64,000 nucleotides of DNA from Sphingomonas sp. IC-56 (lineage in GTDB: Bacteria; Pseudomonadota; Alphaproteobacteria; Sphingomonadales; Sphingomonadaceae), in NCBI RefSeq assembly GCF_021043375.1, contig NZ_JAJNDV010000001.1:339156-403155 (forward strand), read 5' to 3'. The notes beneath the pieces were generated by a model. The model made no database searches. It worked only from the letters and a program-made list of their open reading frames with translations, and was not told the origin of the DNA. Of the stretch, positions 24,842 through 33,824 are shown in pieces. The translations under genes and the position numbers were made by a program. Numbering within the stretch: the stretch's first letter is position 1; the number at the start of each line of letters is the position of its first letter.

Positions 24842-25366
24842 TCAGTGGCTGGCCGTCTCACCCGACTGGCGCAGGGCCAGGAACTTGCGGATCACCAGCG
24901 GCTGGGTGTCGATCACCCATTGCTGCATGGCGATCTCCTCGCGCAGCGTTTCCTGAAGCAGCGGAACCGCGTCGGTGAATCCCGCTTCCTCGGCCATGGT
25001 GATCAGCGCTTCATAGCTTGCCCGCTCGAAGCTCTCGAACGCGTAATTGGCGAAGCTGTTCTTGATGATCTCGTCTGGCGCGAAGGTGTGCGCCAGCGCC
25101 GCCATGTTGCCGCTGAACGACAGCGCCGCGTCCTTCAGCCCCGACGGGCTCTCGCCCAGGCTGGTCAGGATCGTCTCCAGACGCTGGATCTGGCCTTCGG
25201 TTTCGCCGCGGTGCGCACGCAGCTGCGTCTCCACCTCGGCGTAATTGGCCAGATGCTCGATCTGCCGGTCCATCAGCGCCATCGCCTGATGCTCCAGCGC
25301 GTGTGCGTTCTTCAGGCCGGTCACGAACACTTCGCGTGCGGCCGTGCTGTCGATGGTCGTTGCCAT
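24842..25366 (-). CDS. DUF892 (YciE/YciF ferritin-like) protein
   Basis: 174 aa, cytoplasmic, all helical. It matches the YciE/YciF family of ferritin-like proteins: FVTGLKNAHALEHQAMALMDRQ, repeated Glu and His spaced for a di-metal site (EHQAM; EVETQLRAHRGETEGQI) and LREEIAMQQWV near the end. ATG 25366 has AAGGAG at good spacing. It starts 13 bases after the Mn-catalase stop and shares its terminator, so the pair forms one transcript. Members are linked to stress tolerance, but the reaction is not established. Ferroxidase or structural roles are possible. Confidence 0.88.
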   Translation of the reverse strand: MATTIDSTAAREVFVTGLKNAHALEHQAMALMDRQIEHLANYAEVETQLRAHRGETEGQIQRLETILTSLGESPSGLKDAALSFSGNMAALAHTFAPDEIIKNSFANYAFESFERASYEALITMAEEAGFTDAVPLLQETLREEIAMQQWVIDTQPLVIRKFLALRQSGETASH

Positions 25367-25379
25367 GGCTACGGTCTCC

Positions 25380-26285
25380 TTATTCTGCGGTTTCGAGTTG
25401 CTTGGTGCGGCCGGCGCCCGGGCCCGCACCCAGATCGGTGCCGGTGGTCGGGTCCTTGGTCACGTCGGACTTCAGCCGCGTTGCCATCTGGCTCAGCGCC
25501 GCCATGTCGCTGCTGCTCAGCTCCACGCTTGCCTTTCCGTCGCGCTGGTCGATCGGCATGGACTGCTCCAGATCGTCGATCCGCTCCCACTGGTCGCCCG
25601 AGTTCCACGGGCCGGTCATGTCACCTTCGCCCTGCGACGCGTTCACATACACGCTGGCGAACTCCTCGCGGCCCGGCAGCTTGCCCGGCGGGAAGTTGTT
25701 CTCGATCGAATACAGCGCCTTTTCGAACGACTTCTGGTGCGCCACTTCGCGCGTCATCAGGAAGGTGAGCGCATCCTTGATGCCGGGATCGTCGGTGATG
25801 TTGATCAACCGTTCATAGACGATCTTGGCGCGCGCTTCGGCGGCGATGTTGGAGCGCAGGTCGACCGTCGGCTCGGAGCGCGTGTCGATATAATCGGCGT
25901 TCCACGGCACGCCCGCGGAGTCCACCAGCGCGGGGCCGCCGCCGAACAGGATCGACTCCTTGGCGCTCGTGCCGGTTTGTCCCACCATCGCGAACAGCTC
26001 GGCCTCGGCCAGCTGACCCTCGGATAGCTGCGCCTTCACGCCCTTGTTGAGCATGGTGACGATCGTGCCGATCACCTCCAGGTGGCTCAGCTCCTCGGTA
26101 GCGATGTCGAGCAACAGGTCCTTGCGGCCCGGATCCTCTTCGCCCAGCCCTTGCGTGAAGTAGCGCATGGCCGCTGCGAGTTCGCCGTCCGCACCGCCGA
26201 ATTGCTCCAGCATCAGGCAGGCGAGCCGCGGATTGGGCTCCGACACCCGGACGGTATATTGCAGGCGCTTGTTGTGCATGAACAT
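25380..26285 (-). CDS. Manganese catalase
   Basis: A di-manganese catalase of 301 aa that breaks down H2O2 without haem. The metal-binding helices are visible: Glu in CLMLEQFGG, ATEELSHLEVIGTI (Glu and His ligands), AEARAKIVYERL (Glu) and TREVAHQKSF (Glu and His). The N-terminus FMHNKRLQYTVRV is characteristic, and the C-terminal 60 residues form a loose Gly/Asp-rich tail. ATG 26285 with GGGAG upstream is chosen; a second ATG at 26279 is possible. It is the first gene of a two-gene operon with the DUF892 protein. No EcfG motif was found directly upstream. Confidence 0.94.
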   Translation of the reverse strand: MFMHNKRLQYTVRVSEPNPRLACLMLEQFGGADGELAAAMRYFTQGLGEEDPGRKDLLLDIATEELSHLEVIGTIVTMLNKGVKAQLSEGQLAEAELFAMVGQTGTSAKESILFGGGPALVDSAGVPWNADYIDTRSEPTVDLRSNIAAEARAKIVYERLINITDDPGIKDALTFLMTREVAHQKSFEKALYSIENNFPPGKLPGREEFASVYVNASQGEGDMTGPWNSGDQWERIDDLEQSMPIDQRDGKASVELSSSDMAALSQMATRLKSDVTKDPTTGTDLGAGPGAGRTKQLETAE

Positions 26286-26529
26286 GAAAAGGCACTCCCT
26301 TATCGGCTTGCCCAAACAACCGGACAGGACGGGCGGGGTTGCGGCGCTCGGCAGCAGAGCGGGAAATTCAATATAAATCTGTGTTAGTAAGTCTCCTGCA
26401 TGCGCCGCGCGACGCCGCTCGTTTCGGCCTCATCTACATGGTTGTTGCTGCCCGCTGATCGATTGTCCCGATCAGCGGCGCAAAGACCAGCCTCACGCGT
26501 TTGGGCGTCGAACCGGAGACTGGAACTCT

Positions 26530-27261
26530 ATGACAACTCTGACAGGCAAGCGTATTTTGGTGACCGGCGGCACCACCGGCATCGGCCGCGAAACGGTGAA
26601 GCTATTGGTGGCGCAGGGCGCCCATGTCCTCACCTTCGGCCGCAGCCAGGGGCCGCTCGACGAATTGCTGGCGGAGGCCAGTGCCGGCCCCGGCCAAATC
26701 TTTGGAATCACGGCAGATGCCGGCACGAAAGACGGTTTGGACAAGGTTTTTGTCAGCGTCGACCAGATGCTGGCCGGCCTCGACATGCTCGTCGCCTGTG
26801 CCGCTCTGGGCGCCGACCCGCTCACCGAAATGGCCGAGGACGACTGGCGCTATGTGATCGAGACCAATCTGGTCGGCTATCTCGCCAGCGCCCAGCGCGC
26901 GATCACGCGCCTGGAAGCATCCGGCGGCGGCCACCTCCTGTTCGTCGGCTCGATCAGCACCGAGATCAAGGCGGCGGGCGAAAGCGTCTATTCCGCCACC
27001 AAGGCCGGCATCCAGGCCTTTGCCGAGACCCTGCGCAAGGAGATCTCGGCGCAGAAGAACATCAAGGTCTCGGTAATCCAACCGGGTTCGGTCGAGACCG
27101 ACATGCAGGAATGCACCGACGAGGAAAAAGCCGAAGCGGTGAAAAAGCAGCAGATGCTCCATTCCGAAGAAGTCGCCGACGCGATCGTTTGGGTGCTCAC
27201 CCGCCCGCGCGCCAACATCGTCAACCTGCGCATCGAGCCGCTGGACCAGAAAACCAGCTGA
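26530..27261 (+). CDS. Short-chain dehydrogenase/reductase
   Basis: A classical SDR of 243 aa. The cofactor loop is VTGGTTGIGRE, the active site VGSIS and YSATKAG. The usual NNAG strand motif reads CAALG, which is uncommon but tolerated. The C-terminal region lists PGSVETDMQECTDEEKAEAV, like SDRs annotated as 3-oxoacyl-ACP reductase-like, but the substrate cannot be told. Its TGA overlaps the ATG of the patatin gene by one base. Coupling to a lipase suggests a lipid or lipid-derived substrate (inference). Confidence 0.9.
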   Translation: MTTLTGKRILVTGGTTGIGRETVKLLVAQGAHVLTFGRSQGPLDELLAEASAGPGQIFGITADAGTKDGLDKVFVSVDQMLAGLDMLVACAALGADPLTEMAEDDWRYVIETNLVGYLASAQRAITRLEASGGGHLLFVGSISTEIKAAGESVYSATKAGIQAFAETLRKEISAQKNIKVSVIQPGSVETDMQECTDEEKAEAVKKQQMLHSEEVADAIVWVLTRPRANIVNLRIEPLDQKTS

Positions 27262-28304
27262 TGGCGACAGGAACCGCACTTCTCCTCGGCGGCGGCGTCG
27301 GTCTCGGCGCGTATCAGCTCGGCGCCTATGCCGCGCTCGAAGCCAGTGGCGGCATCGATCTCCAGGCTGTCTCCGGCTCGTCGATCGGCGCCATCAATGG
27401 CGCCATCCTCGCCGGCAACGCTCCCGACCAGCGCCTGGCCAAATTGCAGGCCTTCTGGAAACGCGTCGAGCGCGAAGCCGCGCCCGAGGAATGGACCGAC
27501 CCGCTCGCGCTCGCCCGCACTGGCCCCCTGCGCCACCTGCGCAACTGGTCGAACATCCTGGCGACACGCACGACCGGCACGCCGGGACTGTTCCAGCCGC
27601 GCCTGCCCGGCATGGGCCGCACAAAGGTGCCCAGCCTCTACGACTCCGCGCCGTTGTTCCCATCGCTCCTCGAGTTCATCGACTTCGACCGCCTGAACGC
27701 CGGCGCGATCCGTTTCGCCATCGCCACCACCGACGTCGAGACCGGCGAGACCATCCCGTTCGACACTGCGCTCGGCGACTGCATCACCCCCGACCACCTC
27801 GCCGCGGCCAGCGCACTGCTACCCGCCTTCGAGCCCGTCCAGGTCGATGGCCGCTGGTTGGGCGATGGCGGCTTCTCGGCAAACGTCCCGCTGGAGCCGC
27901 TGCTCTGTTCGGAGCGCCCCTGCCCCGCCCCGCCGCTCTGCCTGGTACTCGACCTGTTCGCGCCCGACGGCCCGCTGCCCGACGGCCTGGAGGCCGCGGT
28001 GGAACGCTCCACCGACCTCAAATACGCCACCCAAACCACGGTCCGCCTCGCCGGCCTGCGCCGCGAACGGGCGCTGGAGGTACGGCTGGGCAACACCGAA
28101 GCCACCACCCTGCTGCACCTGAGCTATCGCGGTCCCGTGCACGAAGCCGGCCAGGAAAAGACCTACGACTTCTCCCCCGCCACCCTGCGCGATCGCCAAC
28201 AGGCTGGCGCGGCCGACGCCCAGGCCGCGCTGGAGCTCCTGGCGACGCTTACGCCAGCGCCCGAACCCGGCCTCCACATACATCGCGTCCGCCGCGCGCC
28301 CTGA
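27261..28304 (+). CDS. Patatin-like phospholipase
   Basis: 347 aa, no signal peptide. The patatin fold is shown by the glycine-rich oxyanion loop LLGGGVGLGAYQLGAYAAL, the nucleophile elbow GSSIGAING (Ser of GxSxG, about residue 42) and the dyad Asp in GDGGFSANVP. It acts as a serine acyl-hydrolase on membrane or storage lipids in the cytoplasm. The reading frame stays open far upstream over the SDR gene, but ATG 27261 at the SDR stop opens exactly at the conserved strand. It converges on the DUF808 gene with only seven bases between stops. Confidence 0.92.
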   Translation: MATGTALLLGGGVGLGAYQLGAYAALEASGGIDLQAVSGSSIGAINGAILAGNAPDQRLAKLQAFWKRVEREAAPEEWTDPLALARTGPLRHLRNWSNILATRTTGTPGLFQPRLPGMGRTKVPSLYDSAPLFPSLLEFIDFDRLNAGAIRFAIATTDVETGETIPFDTALGDCITPDHLAAASALLPAFEPVQVDGRWLGDGGFSANVPLEPLLCSERPCPAPPLCLVLDLFAPDGPLPDGLEAAVERSTDLKYATQTTVRLAGLRRERALEVRLGNTEATTLLHLSYRGPVHEAGQEKTYDFSPATLRDRQQAGAADAQAALELLATLTPAPEPGLHIHRVRRAP

Positions 28305-28311
28305 TCGGGCG

Positions 28312-29250
28312 TCAGGCGTGGGCCTTCTTGCGCGGCACCAGGTGCAACAGGCCCACGATCACCCCGCCGACGATCAGCCCTAGGATCGCGGCGGCAACCG
28401 CGTTCACCAGCCAGCGGACCAGCCCCTGGCCCACCGGCACGACATGCGCCACCTGCTCGGCGAAATGCTCCACGCCGTGCGCCACCGCGCCCAGCCCGAA
28501 CACCTCCAGCCCATGCAGCAGGATGCCACCGCCGACCCACACCATCGCCGCCACGCCGATATGCGACAGTGCCTTGAGCAGCACCGGCATCGCCTTCACC
28601 AGCCCGCGTCCCAGCGCCCGCATGCTCGCCGATGCCCGCCGGCTCAGATTGAGGCCGATATCGTCCATCTTCACGATCAGGGCGACCACCCCATACACGC
28701 CGATCGTGATCGCGACGGCGACCACCGCCAGCACGATCGCGCGCGTCCACAGCGACATGTCGGGCAGGTCCGACAGCGCGATCGCCATGATTTCGGCAGA
28801 CAGAATGAAGTCGGTGCGTACCGCCCCGCTCACCTGCCGCGCTTCCAGCTCCTTGGGGTCGGTGATCGTCTCGACTTCCTCGGCATGCTGGTGCCCACTC
28901 AGTGCCTCGACGATCTTCTCGGCCGCCTCGAAGCACAGATAGGCGCCGCCCACCATCAGGATCGGCGTGATCGCCCAGGGCGCCAGCGCGCTCAGCGCCA
29001 GCGCGGCGGGCAGGATGAACAACAGCTTGTTGCGCAGCGATCCCAGCGCGATCTTCCAGATAATCGGCAGCTCGCGGTCCGGTGATAGCCCGACCACATA
29101 GCGCGGCGTCACTGCGGTATCGTCGATCACCACGCCCGCCGCCTTGGCGCTGGCCTTACCCGCCGCAGCGGTCACATCGTCCACCGACGCCGCCGCCAGC
29201 TTCGCCAATGCCGCAATGTCGTCCAGCAACGCGACCAAACCACCTGCCAT
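28312..29250 (-). CDS. DUF808 (YedI-like) membrane protein
   Basis: 312 aa inner-membrane protein. The N-terminus AGGLVALLDDIAALAKLAAA with ASVDDVTAAAGKASAKAAG is diagnostic for DUF808. It is followed by DDTAVTPRYV, ELPIIWKIALGSLRNKLLF, FEAAEKIVEAL and ADFILSAEIMAI-type motifs (RTDFILSAEIMAIAL). About six hydrophobic helices lie between residues 75 and 310. The family is widespread and uncharacterised. ATG 29250 begins at the conserved start. It diverges from the next gene over a 197-base gap. Confidence 0.92.
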   Translation of the reverse strand: MAGGLVALLDDIAALAKLAAASVDDVTAAAGKASAKAAGVVIDDTAVTPRYVVGLSPDRELPIIWKIALGSLRNKLLFILPAALALSALAPWAITPILMVGGAYLCFEAAEKIVEALSGHQHAEEVETITDPKELEARQVSGAVRTDFILSAEIMAIALSDLPDMSLWTRAIVLAVVAVAITIGVYGVVALIVKMDDIGLNLSRRASASMRALGRGLVKAMPVLLKALSHIGVAAMVWVGGGILLHGLEVFGLGAVAHGVEHFAEQVAHVVPVGQGLVRWLVNAVAAAILGLIVGGVIVGLLHLVPRKKAHA

Positions 29251-29447
29251 GCAGAACCCCCAAACGTCGTGAATGCGCCACGTCCGTAGCGCGCTGCGCA
29301 GGAATATGCACGGCTCACGCCCCGGTTCCACGGCGTACCTCGATGGAACACCGCCGCCGCACCGTGCCATTGACAAGCAGACCCAGCGTCCCGCATCCAT
29401 CCGCCACCCCTCGGGTCGCTGGATCAAAGTCCAACTGGGGAGTCTCA

Positions 29448-30275
29448 ATGCGCTTGTTCTTCGCGCCGCTGGTTCTTTGCGTAGCGGCATCGCCGGCGCT
29501 CGCGCGCGACAAATATGTCGTGCAGCCGATCCAGATCGGCACCGAAACCGTCCGCTATGTCCGCGGCGACGCCAGCGTGTCCTTGTTCAAGGAGCATGGC
29601 TCCATCCAGGTCCAGCCGCTGGCGTTCGATCACGGCAGCTTGTCGTTCGCCATCGCCGTCTACAATGATGGACAGGTGCCGGCCGATTTCGACGTCGCCA
29701 ATATCCGCGTGACCGTGCTCGGCCAGCAGACCGCCCTGCTCTCCCGCGACGCGCTGGAGAAAAAGGCGAAGAACCGCGCCATGTGGAAGCAGATCGGGAT
29801 CGCCGCAATCGGCGGCCTCGCCAGCGCCGCCGCCGCCAGCCAGCAGGATCGCTACACCGCCACTACCTACACACCCCGCGGCACCTATCGCACGGTCTAC
29901 ACCGCCCCCAGCAGCGCCGGCCAGGCCCAAGCCGTAGCGCTCGCCGCGGGCACCGGCGTGGGCATCGCCGCGGTCCAGAACCAGCTGGAACAAACCCTCT
30001 CCGAACTCAGCACCGACATCGTCCAGATGACCACAGTCGACCCCGGCGACAGCTATGGCGGCCGCATCGTCGTGTCCAAGGTGAAGTTCGACAAGGCTCT
30101 CCCGGCCCGCGTCGACCTGCTCGTAAGCTGGAACGGCGAAGACTACCCGCTGGCCTTCCAAGTCGCCAAGCCGGGCACCCCGGCGCCAGCGTTCACCACC
30201 GCTCCGGCTCCGCCCAACCCAGAACCATCATCCTCGCCACCGACGGGAGTGGCAACCGCCGCAACCGTGCACTGA
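29448..30275 (+). CDS. Secreted hypothetical protein
   Basis: 275 aa with a clear Sec signal (MRLFFAPLVLCVAASPALA). The mature protein has a strand-rich first half (FAIAVYNDGQVPADFDVANI), a hydrophobic patch (QIGIAAIGGLASAAAAS), a Tyr/Thr-rich linker and a second strand-rich part, ending in an Ala/Pro-rich tail. ATG 29448 has GGGGAG upstream. No family is recognised with confidence. The pattern recalls small periplasmic or surface proteins with an immunoglobulin-like fold. It is a single gene facing away from DUF808. Confidence 0.75.
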   Translation: MRLFFAPLVLCVAASPALARDKYVVQPIQIGTETVRYVRGDASVSLFKEHGSIQVQPLAFDHGSLSFAIAVYNDGQVPADFDVANIRVTVLGQQTALLSRDALEKKAKNRAMWKQIGIAAIGGLASAAAASQQDRYTATTYTPRGTYRTVYTAPSSAGQAQAVALAAGTGVGIAAVQNQLEQTLSELSTDIVQMTTVDPGDSYGGRIVVSKVKFDKALPARVDLLVSWNGEDYPLAFQVAKPGTPAPAFTTAPAPPNPEPSSSPPTGVATAATVH

Positions 30276-30411
30276 TGGAGAAGAGAGGCGGCGTATTAGC
30301 GAGCTGATCGCCAAGCCGCCCCACCACCACTTCCGGTGCAGGCCGCGGGCTAGCTGCCACACCGAAGCTCAAGGCTCCAGCCTTAACGCCCAAAGCGCCC
30401 CTAGGCCCAAA

Positions 30412-31848
30412 CTAACTCCCCTCCGCCACCGCCAGCAGCGCCGCATCGATCACCCGCGACACGCTTCCATCCGCCGGCACATCATTGGCGATCAGTGAAA
30501 AGGTCAGCGTCCGCCCGCTCTTCCCCACCAGATAACCCGAAAGCGCGCTGGTCCCGTTCAGCGTCCCGGTCTTGGCGAACAGCCGCCCTTGCAGGCTAGT
30601 GCCGTTGAACCGCCGTGCCAACGTTCCCTCCACGCCAGCGACGGGTAACGACGCGCGCCATGCCGCGCCCCAGGGCTGCGTCGCCGCCCAGCGCAGCAAC
30701 CTCACCGTGCCGCGCGGCGCCACGCGATTATAGGTCGACATGCCCGACCCATCGGCGAAGTCATACGCCGTGCGCCGCACGCCCGCGCTTGCCAGCATCG
30801 CATCCACCCGCGCCTGACCGTCGGCGATGGATCCCGAACCCGCCTGCAATCCCACGCGACGCAGCAGCAACTCGGCGTACAGGTTCTGGCTCAGCTTGTT
30901 GGCCACCGTCACGTCCTGCGCCAATGGCGGCGGGGTCAGCCTAGCGAGCACCGGTAGGGCCGGAGCGCGGGCCGCCGGCGAGGCGCCTCGCAGCTTCGGG
31001 TCGTCCATCGGCGTGGACGCACGGTGCCGGGTGCTCAGTTGACCGGTCACGTGCACGCCGCGCGCTTCCAGCAGGGTGTTCAATCGCCACGCTGCATAAT
31101 GCGCGGGATCGTCGATGCTTAGCCGCACGCTTTTGGACGGTGCACCCGCGGCGATCTGGCCAGTGATGCGCAGAACCTTGCTGTTGATGTCGCGGTCATA
31201 GCTGATCGTGGTCGGCCCCGACGCTACCGTAACCGCAGGGTTCTCGACCGTATAATAGGGGAGCATTTCCACCAACGGCTGCCGTCCCGCTGGCCCGGGC
31301 GAAACCTTCAGCCGCACTTCATTGTCGTCCATGCTCAGCGCCGATACTGCCGTGCCGGACCACCCTGGAATGTTGTTCCAGCTCCTTCCCGGGCTCCAGC
31401 GCTGGTCCGGAAAGGCCGTGTCGTCGCCGATGATGTTGCGTACCGCTCGCGTCCGCCGGGCGATGGCGTCGGCCAGCACGCTCAGGCAATCGGCGACGCA
31501 ATCCGGCGCGCTTGACAGCCGCGCGTCGCCATTGCCGACCAGCACCACGTCCTTGCCCTCCATCCGAACCGCCGCGCCGCCGGCCGCATCGGGCTGGGTC
31601 ATGCCCGACAGCGTCCAATAAGCCGCCGCAGTGGTGAACAGCTTGGTGTTCGACGCGGGTATAAAGCGCCCATCGGGATTGAGAGCGACGATCTCGCGCC
31701 CCTTCTCGTCCACGACCACCATGCCGAAGCGCGTGCCCTGCGGCGCCTGCGCTAGCGCCGCTTCGACGCGGCGTTGAAGACTCTGGGCGGTGGCCGGCAC
31801 TGGAGTGAGGACACAGGCGAGCGCAAGCGCGGCAAAGAGGCGGGTCAT
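30412..31848 (-). CDS. dacB: D-Ala-D-Ala carboxypeptidase/endopeptidase (PBP4 type, S13)
   Basis: A periplasmic peptidoglycan hydrolase of 478 aa with a Sec signal (TRLFAALALACVLTPVPATA). S13 motifs are complete: PASNTKLF (SxxK), KLSQNLYAE (SxN) and FAKTGTLNG (KTG). A long insert between the first two motifs (roughly residues 100-300) is the hallmark of PBP4. It trims or cleaves cross-linked muropeptides during growth and division. It is a single minus-strand gene. A cyclophilin gene lies 119 bases upstream on the same strand and may be cotranscribed. Confidence 0.94.
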   Translation of the reverse strand: MTRLFAALALACVLTPVPATAQSLQRRVEAALAQAPQGTRFGMVVVDEKGREIVALNPDGRFIPASNTKLFTTAAAYWTLSGMTQPDAAGGAAVRMEGKDVVLVGNGDARLSSAPDCVADCLSVLADAIARRTRAVRNIIGDDTAFPDQRWSPGRSWNNIPGWSGTAVSALSMDDNEVRLKVSPGPAGRQPLVEMLPYYTVENPAVTVASGPTTISYDRDINSKVLRITGQIAAGAPSKSVRLSIDDPAHYAAWRLNTLLEARGVHVTGQLSTRHRASTPMDDPKLRGASPAARAPALPVLARLTPPPLAQDVTVANKLSQNLYAELLLRRVGLQAGSGSIADGQARVDAMLASAGVRRTAYDFADGSGMSTYNRVAPRGTVRLLRWAATQPWGAAWRASLPVAGVEGTLARRFNGTSLQGRLFAKTGTLNGTSALSGYLVGKSGRTLTFSLIANDVPADGSVSRVIDAALLAVAEGS

Positions 31849-31967
31849 GGTTGATGCCTAGAAGCGGCGTGCCGAGCCCGCAATTGTCTGCGCAGGTTTT
31901 GCGTGCCCATCGTGGCGCGATGCAGGCTCCCGCTCTGTTTCATCAGGCGCAGCGTGCCGCCGACTGC

Positions 31968-32609
31968 TTAGGGTCGCCGGATGCCGAGCGCCCAGGGCTT
32001 GGGAAGTCCGGTCGGCTTCGCCGTGCCATCCAGCCGCTCAACGCGGATCAGCTTGACGGGCGGCTGGATCATCTGACCGCGCATCGCGTCGCGACCGCAA
32101 CAGGTTGGCTTGGCGAGGATGCGCTTCACGACGTCCATTCCCGCCACAACATGGCCAAAGGCAGCAAAGCCGCGCGAGCCCGGCTTCGCGTCCAAACCAG
32201 GATTGTCGCCGACCATGATCGAGAAATTGCCGGTCGCAGAGTCAGGGTTGCTGCCGTGCGCCATAGAAATCGCGCCGCTGACATGGCGTACGCCCGTCTT
32301 GTTAGTCGGCTCCAGCGCTGGCGACGGCAGGATACGACGCGCATCGGTGCCGATGCCGCCTTGGATGAAGCCGAACTTGGGATCGGCCTTGCGTCTGGCA
32401 GAGCGGTAGATGGTCGTGCCTTCCAACCGCCCGTCATCGACATAGGCCAGGAAATTCGCCGTGGTCTTGGGCGCGCGCCTTGCCTCCAACGCGACGACGA
32501 TCGGTCCTTCCGAGGTGACGATTCGTACACGCACCAGCCCTGGTGCTGGCGGGGAGACTGATGCCGTCAAGGTGAGCAGCAGGACGGCGGAGGCGAACAG
32601 GCGACGCAT
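31968..32609 (-). CDS. Cyclophilin-type peptidyl-prolyl isomerase
   Basis: 213 aa with a Sec signal (MRRLFASAVLLLTLTASV), hence periplasmic. The cyclophilin core is seen in VTSEGPIVVALEARRAPKT, ANFLAYVDDG, FIQGGIGTD, GAISMAHGSNPDSATGNFSI and FAAFGHVVAGMDVV. The catalytic Arg and the usual PxxFxxxI region are in an altered form (TIYRSARR), as in other proteobacterial short cyclophilins. It helps fold exported proteins. It lies upstream of dacB on the same strand. Confidence 0.92.
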   Translation of the reverse strand: MRRLFASAVLLLTLTASVSPPAPGLVRVRIVTSEGPIVVALEARRAPKTTANFLAYVDDGRLEGTTIYRSARRKADPKFGFIQGGIGTDARRILPSPALEPTNKTGVRHVSGAISMAHGSNPDSATGNFSIMVGDNPGLDAKPGSRGFAAFGHVVAGMDVVKRILAKPTCCGRDAMRGQMIQPPVKLIRVERLDGTAKPTGLPKPWALGIRRP

Positions 32610-32656
32610 GCGGGCCTGCTAGCCAAAGCAGCGCCGGCAAGCGAGGGGTTAGATCG

Positions 32657-33046
32657 TTATGCGCGGTTCTGCGTGGCACGCCCGCGGCTGATGCTGGCGA
32701 GCAGCGCGTCATATTGGTCGGGGGTGTAGCCAGCGTCGTGGAAGGTGCGGACTTCGCGATCGGGAATTGCGTAGCCGCGATGCCAAGCGAGGACGGCGAG
32801 ACGGCGCAGTGCTTCGAGTGCGGGATCGGCGAGGCGCGGGTTTGCGCGGCGGCTGCCGAACACTACGCCGAGCGCAGTTCCGAGACGGCTGGGGTTGCGC
32901 AGCGAAGAGAGACGGTCTTTCTGAGCGATGGCGACGACCTGCCATTCCAGCGCGGAGAAGCCGGTGTTCGGGCGCGGCTTGGGGAGAAGGTCCGCAGGGG
33001 CTGCGACGGAGTCGCCCTGGAGCGGGCTGAAGTTGAGATAGGCCAT
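32657..33046 (-). CDS. Conserved hypothetical protein downstream of a TetR gene
   Basis: 129 aa, soluble, no signal. The chosen start ATG 33046 gives AYLNFSPLQGDSVAAPADLL. The body contains GFSALEWQVVAIAQKDRLSSL, SLRNPSRLGTALGVVFG, ADPALEALRRLAVLAWHRG and a tail resembling a small helical repeat (FHDAGYTPDQYDALLASI). I do not recognise the family. It lies 118 bases after the TetR gene on the same strand, with operator-like palindromes in between, so it is probably a target of that repressor. Confidence 0.75.
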   Translation of the reverse strand: MAYLNFSPLQGDSVAAPADLLPKPRPNTGFSALEWQVVAIAQKDRLSSLRNPSRLGTALGVVFGSRRANPRLADPALEALRRLAVLAWHRGYAIPDREVRTFHDAGYTPDQYDALLASISRGRATQNRA

Positions 33047-33104
33047 TTTGGCGGTGCCTGCGGAAGTTGGTGAAAGTGGTGCGGAAGCGGGTGTTCGCGC
33101 TTCC

Positions 33105-33163
33105 ATACCGGGCGGTATATTAACCGCCGATTACCGCGTCAATCGGTTTTTGTACCGATCGGT
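33105..33163. promoter_or_regulatory. TetR-type operator palindromes
   Basis: Two ACCGnnCGGT palindromes: ATACCGGGCGGTAT (33105-33118) and ACCGATCGGT (33154-33163). A further half-site AATCGGT is at 33141-33147. They lie between the TetR gene and the small hypothetical gene, 59 to 117 bases upstream of its start. Shape and place fit binding by the adjacent repressor. Confidence 0.55.
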
Positions 33164-33775
33164 TTAGCGAGTCGGCCACACCGCGAGGCTGGTCTCCACC
33201 AGACCCTGAAGCTCCGTGCAGCTGGCACCCGCGCCCGCCTGAAGCGACATGCCCTGCACCAACGCGATTAGGTACGAGGCGAGCCCCGCCGCATCCATGC
33301 CCTCGGGCAGTTCACCCGCGTCCTTAGCGCGTTGAAAACGCTCGATAAGCAAGCGCCCGGACGACTGGCGCCGCGCGATTACCTCGGCGCGGATCGACTC
33401 CGCCTCGACTCCGCAGGCAACCGAGCTGATGACGCGCAGGCAGCCCTTGGGCTCGCCTTCGCTGGCATGCATTTCGAGCGCGCCGCGCAGCACCCGTTCC
33501 GCCACGCCGCGCGCGGTGGGCGCATCAAGCGCGGGCTGCATATAGGCCAGCTTTTCACGCTCGTAGAGGTCCAGCGCCTTGCGAAACAACGACTCCTTGT
33601 TGCCAAAGGCAGCATACAGGCTGGGTCGCGTGATCCCCATCGCCTCGGTCAGGTCGGTCAGCGAGGCGCCTTCATAGCCCTTGCTCCAGAATACGCGGAG
33701 CGCCGCTGCAAGGGCTTCGTCCACATCGAATTCGCGCGGGCGACCCTTGCCACCAGGACAGCAGGAGAGTTTCAT
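33164..33775 (-). CDS. TetR-family repressor
   Basis: 203 aa. The N-terminal HTH domain reads GRPREFDVDEALAAALRVFW, GYEGASLTDLTEAMGITRPS and LYAAFGNKESLFRKAL, the typical TetR form. The C-terminal ligand domain (residues 80-203) is helical and carries the SVACGVEAE-type motif of a common proteobacterial subgroup. Two Cys occur at the very start (SCCPGG). The palindromes just past its stop are probable target sites, so it would repress the next gene and not itself, unless another site exists upstream. Ligand unknown. Confidence 0.9.
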   Translation of the reverse strand: MKLSCCPGGKGRPREFDVDEALAAALRVFWSKGYEGASLTDLTEAMGITRPSLYAAFGNKESLFRKALDLYEREKLAYMQPALDAPTARGVAERVLRGALEMHASEGEPKGCLRVISSVACGVEAESIRAEVIARRQSSGRLLIERFQRAKDAGELPEGMDAAGLASYLIALVQGMSLQAGAGASCTELQGLVETSLAVWPTR

Positions 33776-33824
33776 AACTGTTGGTACATAAGCGCAAATG
33801 TCGGAAAATCCATAGTAAATTCGC

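Noticed and set aside
26286..26529. EcfG promoter for the Mn-catalase or SDR genes
   Set aside because: A GGAAC occurs at 26522-26526 but lies within the last bases before the SDR start with no CGTT at 16-17 bases in usable position. None faces the catalase gene.
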